Below the pieces are notes generated by a model. The model was not told the DNA's origin and made no database searches. It worked only from the letters and a program-made list of their open reading frames with translations. Below, in pieces: positions 1 to 11,354 of a stretch of 64,000 bases of DNA. A program made the position numbers and the translations under genes. Source of the DNA: Monilinia fructicola (taxonomy: Eukaryota; Ascomycota; Leotiomycetes; Helotiales; Sclerotiniaceae); the NCBI GenBank assembly GCA_008692225.1, contig VICG01000008.1, positions 1,375,001 to 1,439,000 of the forward strand, given 5' to 3'. How positions within the stretch are numbered: position 1 is the stretch's first letter; every line of letters begins with the position of its first letter.

Positions 1-442
1 GCATGCATAATTATTTGGGGCTTTTATTTATGATTTTCACCCAGGTTACGATGTCGTATCTGAGCATAGCATATTTATTCAGACCAGCATTGATTTGCTC
101 ACCCAATCTTATCAAGTATTGTTTACAATTTGTTGTAGTGCAAACATATGGGAGAGACACATATATCTACGGTATTTCAAACACGAAGCTAAGTTGTTCA
201 ACCTCAGCCTTATTCAATATCATTTCTTTTTTTTGAAGTTCCATCCGGGTCAGACCTACGCCGAGCTGAATTTGCTGCGTCAAAATTCATTGTCAAGTTA
301 TCGCATCTGCGAGGCTCTTAGCAGACGGAAGTTCTCCTATAAACCCTTTGAATTTTCTTTCTCCCCCTTCTTTTATTTGAAAGCCACATACTAATCGTTA
401 CGCAGCACTTGCTTATCGTCCCTGCGTAACTTCAACCTCAAG
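1..442. other. Upstream non-coding stretch before the laccase
   Basis: Only short reading frames of fewer than 100 codons with no recognisable protein sequence occur here. The stretch presumably holds the promoter and 5' leader of the laccase that starts at 443. A T-run near 228-236 and a pyrimidine-rich patch at 355-372 are the only visible sequence biases. Confidence 0.5.
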
Positions 443-2201
443 ATGGCGTGGATGAAAGGATTGCTTACCAGAGCAGCTTCTTTGCATGCCTCTCTTTCTC
501 AATATTCTACTAACGGTAAGCCACAAAGACTACAGTGATCAATTATACTGAGGTTTATTTCAGGATTATCTACATATGGATGTTTGAATGCATCTACACT
601 TCCCCCGTTCATAGCAGATAATGTATGTACACCCTACGTTGAGCCCCAACTTCATTCACAGCTAACATTCGCTAAGTCCTCCGTTGGATACCCCTGGGGA
701 AATGCTAAGCCAGGGCCATATATCCCACCTAATACTGGAAAGACACGGCACTATGATCTCACAGTATCTAGATCTATCAAGGCACCAGATGGATATCAGA
801 AGAATGTTATCCTAATCAACGATCAATTCCCTGGACCACTCATCGAGGCAAACTGGGGGGATATAATTAGTGTTACGGTGACAAACAATATTACTGACAA
901 TGGAAAGGAAGGATTGAGTCTTCATTGGCATGGCCAACCGCAGAAATTGAGTCCTTGGGCGGATGGTGTACCCTCAGTATCTCAGTGCCCCATTGCACCG
1001 GGCAGCAGCTTCACGTATGAATTCCGAGCAGAGTCTTATGGGACCAGCTGGTATCATTCCCACTTCAGCGCTCAGTACAGTGATGGACTTTTTGGGCCAA
1101 TGGTAATCTATGGGTGAGAGATTTTGAGTCACTTGTCTGAGGTAGCTTGCTAACATTTTACAGTCCTAAGCATGTGGATTACGACATCGACCTTGGACCC
1201 ATCATGCTGGTTAGTCATTCTTCCTTTTACTACATTTTCTGATACTGATGTTTTAAAGTCCGACTACATTCATCAGTCCTATCGTGGCATGATTGAAGGC
1301 GTAGCACAGAAGGTTCCGATTGGTCCAGTCTTCCCTAATGTTGACAACAATCTTATCAACGGTAAAGGAATCTTCAATTGCAACTCTACCCTAGGTGGTG
1401 TATGTACTCCAGATGCGGGACTATCCAAGTTCAAGTTTACCCAAGGCAAAACACACCGTCTCCGACTCATCAACTCTGGAAGTGCAGGAACGCAGAAATT
1501 CTCAATCGATGGTCACCAACTTCAGGTTATCGCCGTCGACTATGTTCCAATCATTCCTTATACGACAAATGTGGTAACTCTTGCAATTGGTCAAAGAGCG
1601 GATGTTTTGGTAACGGCATCAGGACAATCAACTGATGCTGTCTGGATGCGATCTGATTTGGATGTTCCTTGCATGCTACTGACATGTACAAATCCTCATG
1701 GTCTGGCAGCAGTTTATTATGACAACGCAAATACGACGACTGCACCAACAACAACAGGTGTGGCATGGGATAGCAATGATTGTGCCAATGTGAGATTTAT
1801 CACCCCATATGACTGGATATGCTGACCTATATCACAGGACCCATTGTATTTAACCACCCCTTATACGGCGGTCCAGCCACCCGACACTCCTGCCGTTACG
1901 CAGAATATGGAGATCACTGTGGGCGTGAACGGATCTGGAAGTGCACTCTTCATCGTGAATAATATGACCTTCCGAGCTGACTACAAGTAAGCCTCATTAT
2001 GTTGTACCACATCTTGGATGATGACTAACACAGCCCAGTTCACCTCTGCTCCTTCTTGCCAGCCAAGGAACTCCCGTCTCGACCCTCCCTCTCGATTGGA
2101 ACATCTACAACTTTTCCACTTCTACGTCTATCCGTATTCATCTTACTAATCTCTGGGAAACACCTCATCCCATGCATCTCCATGGCCACGACTTTTGGGT
2201 C

Positions 2202-2251
<50 letters not shown>

Positions 2252-2601
2252 CCGAAGGAAGAGGCATCTGGGATGGAACCATCACAAACCCCTCGAATCC
2301 TCTTCGTCGCGATACGCACCTAATGAGACCAGGCACAAAAAACAACCCTAGCTATCTGGTGATAGAATTCGAAGCAGATAACCCAGGTGTTTGGCCATTG
2401 CATTGCCATACAAGTACGCATGTTAGTGCAGGGTTGTTGGTCAACATTTTTGAAAGGCCAGATTTGGTGGCAGAGGGGAGAGATGAAAGGGGTATGATCC
2501 CGCAGGTTGTCAAACAAACCTGTGATGATTGGAATGCGTACACGAGCAATGGAGGAGAAGTTGACGAGATCGATTCAGGACTTCGTCGTCGAAGATCCTG
2601 A
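443..2601 (+). CDS. Multicopper oxidase, laccase (coding sequence interrupted by poly(A))
   Basis: Laccases oxidise phenols with four copper ions and reduce O2 to water; most fungal ones are secreted. I place the start at ATG 443 because exon 1 (443-515) splices in frame to 564. Introns: 516-563, 1114-1163, 1210-1258, 1790-1837 and 1987-2038. All four copper motifs are visible: HWHG (923-934), WYHSHF (1049-1066), [10 protein letters not shown] just before 2196, and [12 protein letters not shown] (2401-2436). The spliced length without the A-run is about 620 residues, usual for the family. Oddities: a run of 47 A (2204-2250) follows the third copper motif directly and shifts the frame by +1 before the downstream reading frame resumes at GCC 2251. 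The first residues do not form a strong signal peptide, so another first exon is possible. Either a recent pseudogene or a consensus artefact at the A-run. Confidence 0.85.
2204..2250 (+). repeat. Poly(A)47 tract inside laccase coding sequence
   Basis: This is an uninterrupted run of 47 A between codons for Val-Leu and Ala-Glu-Gly. Those codons would be adjacent in an ordinary laccase. After the CTA codon 46 A remain, which is not a multiple of three, so the two halves of the gene are in different frames. Length calls in such runs are unreliable, so the true frame relation is unknown. Confidence 0.9.
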
Positions 2602-5600
2602 GATGGGTGACGCAGTGGTTGCATTTCTATGATGAAGGTGCATTGCGACACCTGCTTTCTTTTGTGACTTTCTCGGGCATTGAGAAAGGGAGATCTCATG
2701 AAAATAATGATAATGAGCATTCGATGGTGAGGAGCGGAGGAATAATGGGCATAGAGTGAATGTTTGGGCATGTCTTATCGCTTGTGCTTAATGGATCAAC
2801 AACTCACTGTCATTATAACGAACATAAAATCAAGAAGCTCGATGAAAACAAAATAAATGTTCTAGTTTCGAAATACATGCACTTCTTTTGTTGCTTTTTC
2901 AAATTATGAGCATCCGAAGGCCCAAAAGCCTGTACTACTTTTGAAGGGCGAATAGTTCCAAAGTTATATGGCTATCATACCAGACATATTAATGATCAAT
3001 CTAGAGAAATCGCGAAGACCTAAGAACAAGGAAAGACTGATATCCCAATACAAGGACCATCCACAAGTTCTGCCAGAAGTGCATGGTCTAAATCGAAAAC
3101 AGAAAGAGGAAAGTAGCGGCAGGTGCTTTGAGCATGATCTGGAAGCTTCAACAAGCTTGGCGTTTTTCTACACCGTGGGATAGCCTTTCCTCCCCCGCAG
3201 AAAAAAAAAAACAGCAGAATGATAAGAGAGTACTAGGCGAGAAGTTGGATTTATGAAGTTATGCATGCCCTCCGCTGCAAGAAGCTGTTATCAGAAAGTT
3301 CACCGAAGTGCGTGCAAATGTACAGAAGACTATAGCCGGAAATATGTCTCCACTGGGGACGAGCATGTAGCATGTACCTAGGTAGCTCGAACTTTATAGT
3401 AAAGCACCCATTGAAGAGCTTGAGTGAGCAATAAGTCAGGCTGGATCACTAAGTCAGGCTGGATCACAAAGCCAGCTAAGCGCGGCGTAAGGTTCCAATG
3501 CGTTCTTTCCACCCCTAGATCGCTTGCCAAGGATAAGTACGTCATTTTTCGATAGCCCAGCAGCTGGATTTGTCCCCAGAGGAGATTGGTCTTCTAACGG
3601 CACGAGTATAGCAATAGTACAGATACACTGATTAAGGGCTAGTGGCCTTGAGGGAAATAGAAACATCTACAAACGCATAGAAATATCTGATTCATCATGA
3701 TCACCGAGATCTCAGAAACACAGAGGCTGGTGAGTTTATCAGCTCGCGCTACTGGCATATGATTCGCAGGATGTCTTTCTCACATCATTTAGCTTCTCTA
3801 TTAGTTGAGAGAATCCGTTAGTTTAAGATCTTCTAAATGATGGATGCCTTATCGATACTCTTGCAGGGTCCGTTGGAAAACTTCTCGGGTGTGAACAGGG
3901 GCTGCAAAGATTCGTGGAGTTGCTAAGTAGAAATTCTTTATCAAAATTACAGTGTAATTCAATTATTTGTGCTTGATTTTCATCAAAATTTGATGAATCA
4001 ACATCAAATCCAATGTATGAAATATTTTTCTCGGGAAATGGATCATGTGATATTGAGTTGCTGTACGAATAATACGTCTAATCGTATTAGACGTACTAGC
4101 ACCTCGAGGACGTCTATAAAGTCGTCCTCCATTCCATAGATTACATAGAGAATAACAACGATGATATACCAACAAAAGGATGAAGTACTTGCACTTTAAC
4201 TGACCAAGTTTATACTAACAATTTTATAAATTTGATTTAGACAAAACTTGTTCTTAACTCAGTTCACTAACGATTGAAATTTTAGTGCAATTATCATAGT
4301 TCTAATTTGGATGACCGTCCTACAAGACCGTGCGCGCACTAGCCAATTAGCCATAACGAACGCCGCGGAATGACTACTTGACTGGGAAATAGATCTCCAG
4401 ATAAATAAGAGTTGTGTTCATTCGAATCTGTCAATCCATCATTGTTGCTTTGTGCTACCATCTAGCTTCTGATGGGTGTGACCAATGCTGCATATAGAAA
4501 GTACCTAGGTAAACTTAAGCGAAGCGCAGTATCTTTCTTGTCCCGGTAGCCATGTAATTAACCTTCTCTCCACCAACTCGATGTAAATTTATCGTTTTGT
4601 CATCGGCTTTCCCGACACACTTCTGAAAACTTTGGGTTTTCATATGAAAATGGCGTGTTTGCATCCCCCGAGTTATACCTGAAAATGTTTCACGCGGTGG
4701 CGAAATCGTTTATACCATCGTGAGGTTGTTTCGTGCGCGCCGAGTTGCTACACATGAATATTCACGTATGCAGACAGCTATGCAGTACCTGCGCAGTATC
4801 ATCGCTCACTGATGAGTGAGTACTTGCTCGCTGAATGAACATCAATCACTAACTGACTATTTAGTGGTGTGCATACTTTATTAGTTTTCCAAGGTTGTCA
4901 GTGACCCAGTGGCGCTCATTTCAGAATTGTTAGAGACGCTCAATTTATTGACAAAAGGCCGGTGGCTATATACACCCCGTCTCTTCAATGTTACATCGGT
5001 TTATCACTTTCTAGGCTCCTGTATTAAATATCTTATTAAACTCATTAGACCTAGGTATGATATAGAACTAATTAGAATATGATTATCACTACTTATAAAG
5101 TGCGATCTATTAAAGATAGAGACATCGAGGTAACTATTTAAAAACTAATAATAAAGATAATACCTATATAAGAACCTTGGAATTACTAATCGTTCTAGAT
5201 TAACCTAATTCAACCTAGTCTATCTGCTTATATAGAATACTAATATACTATTTACAATGTCGCTAATTTCGAAAAATATAAAAACATAGCTAAATGCCTT
5301 TTTAATAGAAATATTATACTCATAGACTATGTTTAATATATAAACTATGAAAATGAAAATAAAAACTAGCTAAATTTATCTAATGCCTTGCGAATCCAGC
5401 TCAAGTCCTCTATATTAGCCTATATTCTTCTAGTAGGGTCTAGTGGGTGTTCTCTCAAAGTCTATTCATCATTGATATATGTTCCACTTATTACGAGGCC
5501 TCGAAAATACTCCCTTATAATTATAGGTATTTCAAGAATGGCTTCCCTCCATTGGGCGATAAGTTATCTCTAAGATGAACTACCTAGTTATCTCAAATCC

Positions 5601-5707
5601 TTCTAGTCTCGTTGGAACGTCTTACTTCAATACTATAGGGTTAGTAATGAGTAACCCTGGAGTGGTTTATTTAGGATACTAAAGCTTAACTTTTTATATA
5701 GTGTACC
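2602..5707. other. Gene-poor non-coding stretch, AT-rich towards 3' end
   Basis: I see no credible gene. Contents noted: an imperfect 18-bp direct duplication around 3435-3470, a cluster of short palindromes at 3945-4129, two copies of the palindrome TACCTAGGTA (3376-3385 and 4502-4511), and a strongly AT-rich part from about 5030 that resembles decayed repeat DNA. Small reading frames here lack any recognisable domain. Confidence 0.5.
3945..4129. repeat. Cluster of four short hairpin palindromes
   Basis: Four near-perfect inverted repeats lie within 185 bp: AATTACA/TGTAATT (3945-3959), TTCATCAAA/TTTGATGAA (3979-3997), TACGTCTAAT/ATTAGACGTA around 4073-4095 with a 3-nt loop, and GAGGACG/CGTCCTC (4106-4129) with a 10-nt loop containing TATAAAG. 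I found no flanking terminal repeats and no open reading frame, so the role is unknown. Confidence 0.6.
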
Positions 5708-6914
5708 TACTTGGCGTTGTTTTAAGTCAATCCCGGGCTCTAAATCAATTCAAAACGAAATTTATATTAAATCTTTTTTTAAAAAAATAGTATAATTATA
5801 ATTTAAATAAGTAAATAATACTATTATATAAATTTATAATAAATTTATATAATAAAATATTCGCTATTTAAAAGATTATAAATCTATTTCTTTACGTATA
5901 ATTTTATATATCTATTAAAAAAAGTAAATTTAATATCTTTTATTAAAGATTATATATATTTATATTTTTTTATTTAAATTTATTTATTATATAATAAATT
6001 TAAAGAATTAACCTTAGAGATATATAAAGATATATTATATTATATAATTATTATTTAAAATATAAAAATAGAAGCTTTAAGGCGTTTTATAATTAGTTAT
6101 AAGTAAATAACGAACATCTCAATTGGCCGATTATTAAAAAGCAAAAAAGACCTCGACTTTCTAATATCGACTTTCTATTCTGTTCTCGGAGCTTAGTTAT
6201 TCCAACCATTGAGAAGGGTCAACTATTTAAACTATTTCAAACATTGTTCAATCATTTCGGCCCATTCCATTTCGGCCATTTCGAAGGTTAACCTCGGCTA
6301 TTTTGGCTATTTCAAAGAGTGGTTAACCATTTCAGCCTATTCCATTTCAGCCATTTCGAAGGGTGGTTAACCATTTCAACTATTTCGGCCACTCCATTTC
6401 GGCCATTCCATTCCGGCTATTCCATTCCAGCCTATATTATTTCGATATAAATAACGAATAACAAATACTATTCTTATTTTTATTATTAAATAAAATCTTC
6501 TTAAATAAAGCATTTTTAAAGAAATTATAAATAATAATAGGAAAAGTATAAATATACTTAATCTATTATAATAAAAATTAAAATAGATTTTTAATTTACT
6601 TCTTTTTTAATATAAACGAATTTAATAATTTTATTATATAATCTTTTATTAAATCGTAGACAAATTAAAATATAGAGGTTTAATAACAAATAATATACTT
6701 TTTAAATTCTTTTTAATATATAAAAAAATATTGATATTTAAAATTTTTAATATATTAAATTTTTTTAACTGTTATAGTAGTTTAAAGTAATTGTTATAAG
6801 ATTCAATTGATTTATTAATTTATTATAACTTTTTAAAGATTAAGTATATATAAATACATTTTTCGTTTTTCGATTAATTTTTAGCCCGGCATTGACACAA
6901 AACAACGCCAAGTA
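5708..6914. mobile_element. Degenerate TIR element, Tc1/mariner-like (TA target)
   Basis: The ends are inverted repeats. The first 32 bases, 5708-5739, start TACTTGGCGTTGTTTT and match the reverse complement of 6883-6914 with about three mismatches; weaker similarity continues some 30 bases inward. A TA lies at each outer edge (5708-5709 and 6913-6914), as expected for a Tc1/mariner-superfamily target duplication. The interior is almost pure A/T with no reading frame, so this is either a non-autonomous copy or one destroyed by repeat-induced mutation. A less AT-rich minisatellite at about 6200-6440 sits inside it. Family assignment rests only on the TA and the TIRs. Confidence 0.7.
6200..6440. 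repeat. Minisatellite of CATTTCGGCC-type units
   Basis: Degenerate tandem units built from ATTTCGGCC, ATTCCATTT and GAAGGGTGGTTAACC alternate across about 240 bp in the middle of the TIR element. They keep C and G while flanking DNA is nearly all A/T. Confidence 0.6.
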
Positions 6915-7748
6915 GATTCCCCGACTATCCAGACCTTAAATCGATAGCCCCCCTTTATAAAATTGGCGATTTTCTAGTCAATGCAGCTAGTTTAGAAAGG
7001 ACGCATACTAATACCAGACAGAGTGCTGTTGAAGTCGTTCTTATTCGGTCTAATTCACGGTTAATGTCGAAAATGAAATATCAAAGTTACCAAGACTGGT
7101 AACATACTAATTAGCTATTGTTTGATGTCATCGACCACCCCACACTTTATATGGGGAAGCCTCCTCGATCCCTTGCGTCGCGCCGACTAGTAAACAATCT
7201 TATTATGCACCATGATCAATCCTTGGCTTGGGATTGGTAACCGAGTTGCATAGAGTAGGTATCACAATCATCATTAATCCACCGAGTCTGAATATGCAAT
7301 GTTGTTCCAAAACGTCCAACCCACCATTGGGAGACCAGTTGAGGTGGAATGTATCATCGTATCAATTCTCATTGGCTCAACTGACCTGAAAACTGTTGTC
7401 TCTCGATAGCTCGATGTATGGAATATAAGAAAACCTCTATCCAAATTCAATCTTAAACTCTCGGTCTCCTTCACTACGTGTTTTGTTTCCTATCGTTCGA
7501 AGCTGAGTTACTCAGTCAAGTCTGAAATTTTCTCGAAAAAAGAGGGTATAATTGGTTAAAAGTGTCGAATTACAATAGTAAGATGTTGAAACAACCAACC
7601 TTCTGGAAACAACTTCTAACACTATAGAACTACTATACTTAGGGACCAAGTTAATTTAATACCGCATCACTGTTGCGCGAGACGTGCCACTTCAACTTCA
7701 CAAGCTTTCACGGATTTTACCTGTCATTTTCCAAAGCCCGTGATAATC
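6915..7748. promoter_or_regulatory. Upstream region of the NRPS-like reductase gene
   Basis: No gene is visible between the TIR element and ATG 7749. The base composition returns to normal at about 6915. The last few hundred bases presumably contain the promoter and leader of the downstream gene, but I cannot point to a specific binding site. Confidence 0.35.
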
Positions 7749-10700
7749 ATGGCCATAGGTATAACCACTTCAAAAGTACCGTCCGATTGTGGGAGGCGAT
7801 TGATAGCTCATTACATCCATCAAACGGCGATCGATGAGCCTCACCGGGTCTGCATATCCATCCCTTTGACATCCGAGCCACGTGATGGCTTTAAAGACAT
7901 CACTTTTTCTGAACTCGACAAAGCCATAGATGTAGCATCATTCTGGGTCGAAGAAAAGCTCGGAATTGGAGAGAACTTCCAGTGCATTGCCTATATTGGA
8001 CCACATGACCTGCGATATATACTATTAACAATAGCCGCAATCAAAACTGGACACAAGGTTTGTCACTCTCTTCAATACCACGTCCATGCTGACTTTATCC
8101 TGGCAGCTTTTTGTCCCGTCCCCTCGTAATAGCCTGGATGCTCATGTCAAACTACTAAATAATTACCACTGCGAAAACTTCTTGTTCGCAGAAGACTCTC
8201 CGTCCTCTCGCAAAATTGTCCGGGATGTTCAAAATCAGGTCGAGCTTCAAACTATTGCTGTCCCTACCTTGGATTACTTCCTTCATTCCTCATCTAATGT
8301 CCCCCATTATAAGTACACAGCAACTTTTGATGAAGCAAAATACTCGCCGTTCATTGCAATGCACACATCTGGAAGCACGGGAACACCTAAACCCATCGTT
8401 GTCACACAAGGTGTTTTTACAGGTCTCGATGCATCACAAAAAGTTCCTTCGATGTATGGTCTTTCTACAACTTCTGAGTCCTGGCGAGACCTACGATGCT
8501 TCTTGACATTGCCGTTATTTCGTAAGTTGTTTCCCTTTGCTACTTTTAGATCACCCTCGCTCCAAGCCTAGGTTCATGTTTTCATGGATGTAACTTTTCT
8601 TTTCATTCCATGAGATTGAACAAAGCTGCTACTTACACTTTACCGTTCTCAGATCTGGGGGAGTAGGAAGAATCATTACTGCTTTGTACTTTAAGCAGAT
8701 AGCCGTGCTTCCACCACCTGTTCCATTCAATGTGAAAATAGCAAATGACGTTATTGTACATGGAAAAGTGCAGGCCGCAGAGCTGCCTCCCGCAGTTCTA
8801 GTCGAAATCTCTAAGGTTCCCGAGTATTTAGACAACCTTCGTCCTCTCAACTCGGTAATGACTGGAGGTGGGCCATTGCCTAATGGGCCTGGAGACTTGA
8901 TATCATCACGCACTCATCTATTCGTAGGTTTTGGATCGACTGAAACTGGGCATATCCAAAATGCTTTCCCACCTAGAGGAGATGTGAGAATCCCCTATTG
9001 TTCAACACCCTTTCCCAGCTGTCATTATTTATATTTTATGCCTGTGATCTCTTGAAATACTGATGATAAGAGCTCAATCTATTCTACTTTGTATTTACTG
9101 ACATTCTTGTGATCTAGTGGGACTATTTCGACTTTTCTACAGCATTTGGTGTTGAGATGCGCCACTATTCTGATGAGCTCTATGAAATTGTGATCGTTCG
9201 TGATCCAGCCATAGAGGCTTATCAGGGAGTATTTTACAATTTTCCAGATCTTTCAGAATACAAGACGCGCGATCTTTTTTCTAAGCATCCTACGAAAGAA
9301 AAATCTCTGGCGTCATGAAGGCCGTTCAGATGATATCATAGTCTATTCCAGCGGAGAAAAGTTCAATCCAATTAGCATGGAAAGTCATCTGGGTTCCCAT
9401 CCAGAGGTTAAAGCTGCTGTAGTTTATGGCGATAAGAAGTTCCAGTCCGCATTGCTGATTGAGCCAGTTCAACCGGAAAAGTCTAAGGAGGCGCTACTAG
9501 ATGAATTGTGGCCCACGATAGAAACTGCGAATGCAACATCTCCCGCACACGCACGGATAATGAGCAAGGACTTTGTTACATTTGCAACGGCCGATAAACC
9601 ACTGCCTCGAGCTGGAAAAGGGACAGTGCAGCGAAAGATGGCGGTGAAGCTATACGAAGAAGAGCTTAACAGTCTTTACGAAGAAAAGAACTCTGGGAAC
9701 ACCACGAATGGGCACACCCACTAATGGGCACACCACGAATGGCCACGTCACGAACGAGAACGATTACACTCTTGAAAGAACGAAGGATGATTTGCAGGAT
9801 ACCATCATTCAAGCACTCGTAAGTTTGCAAGGATTCAAGGAAATTCTTCCCTCCGAAAATTGGTTTGAGCTGGGTATGGACTCTTTAGGCGTTATAACCC
9901 TAGCGAGAGCGTTAAATATCGCTTTTGGGCCCCATAATTCCTCGCAGAAATCAGTATCTGAGTCGATGATATATTCATACCCTAGCGCCGAAAAGCTAGC
10001 AAGCGCATTATCGGGTGCTGGCGACGACGAAAATGAAAGCCAGGACAAAATGAAGAAAGAATACGAACGCTATGCTTTCGAACTGCCTATCGTTGCTCGA
10101 CCATCCACGCCAATTGCAGGACCCAAAGTCTTTTTACTGACCGGCTCTACAGGCTCTCTGGGCTCATATATTTTGGAAAGCTTGCTCAAAGAAGACAAGT
10201 CTTGCAAGATTTATTGTCTCAACAGAGGCGAGGATTCAGAGGAACGTCAACGTAGCTCTAGCTCATCGAAAGGCCTTTCAACAGACTTTGAACGCGTCAA
10301 ATTTTTGAGCATGGCAACCGGTACTGAGGAGCCCTGGCTGGGTATAAAAATTGGCCAGTACAAACTGCTCCTAGATGAAGTCACGCACATAATCCACAAT
10401 GCTTGGCAAGTCGACTTCAACGTATCCCTTGAGCAGCTGGGTGCAGCGCATATCCGTCGCGTTCGCCAATTGATTGATTTCTCTGCTCATTCAAGACACG
10501 GCTGTTCCATCCATTTCATTTCCAGCATCAGTAGTGTTGGAAACTGGGACATTGCATGCGACTCGCCGCAAAGTCGTGTGCCTGAGGCTTCCTTCGAAGA
10601 CTGGTCAATTCCACAAGGCTCGGGTTATGGCCAAGCAAAATATGTTGCGGAGAGGGTACTTGCTGCGGCTGCTAGTGTTGCCGGTATCCCTGTCTCAATC

Positions 10701-11354
10701 TACCGAGTCGGACAGATTGCCGGCCCGAAAAGCAGCCAAGGGAAGTGGAACGAACAAGAATGGTTTCCCATGATTTTGAGGTCATCAAATTACCTGGGCG
10801 TGCTGCCCTCCTCACTAGGGCCATTGGAAGCCGTGGACTGGATCCCCGTCGATGTACTCGGTAAGGTTATTCACGAGCTTGTATCGGCTTCCCATCCACA
10901 ATGCCCAAACTCGAAATCAGCAATCAATGGGCATCCCGGCTCAGAACCTACAGTCTATCATGTTGTCAATCCTAAGCGCACCATATACTCGGATGCCATT
11001 CTCCCGAGATTGAAAGCGCTTCTAGATCTCCCAGCCGTATCCTTCGAGGACTGGGTACACCGTTTGCGTGATAGCGCGGCCAAGACCCGAGATGTGGAAA
11101 TAAATGATAATCCGGGAGTGAAGCTACTCGGTTTTTATGAGGAGTTGGTCAGCCAGGGGAAGGAAGGTAGATCACAGCCCTGGCTCAAAACGGAGAAATC
11201 AGTGGAAGGAAGCTCGACGCTAAAGAATATGGACGCTATTGATGAGAAGTGTATCGATAACTGGTTGAAGCAATGGGGATATATTCGTAATGAGAACGCA
11301 GCACAAGACCACGGTTGGTCGAATACAAAAGTGGTGAGTGCTACCGCAGCCTAG
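7749..11354 (+). CDS. NRPS-like adenylation-thiolation-reductase (carboxylic acid reductase type)
   Basis: Expected to activate a carboxylic acid as an adenylate, load it on a phosphopantetheine arm and release it as aldehyde or alcohol with NAD(P)H. No condensation domain is present. Visible in order: adenylation core TSGSTGTPKP (exon 2), FGSTETGHI, GRSDDIIVYSSGEKFNP, and A10 motif PLPRAGKGTVQRK; a thiolation site LGMDSLGV; then a reductase domain with Rossmann motif LLTGSTGSLGS and short-chain-dehydrogenase YGQAKY. Introns: 8058-8106, 8522-8652 and 8984-9117. Length is about 1,097 residues, normal for the A-T-R class. Three single-base frame breaks occur: one G short at 8657-8661, one A extra at 9299-9303, and one C extra at 9717-9719 in an Asn-Gly-His-Thr linker. 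The substrate cannot be read by eye; aryl acids or other carboxylates are possible. Not a lysine-pathway LYS2, as far as I can tell. Confidence 0.85.
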
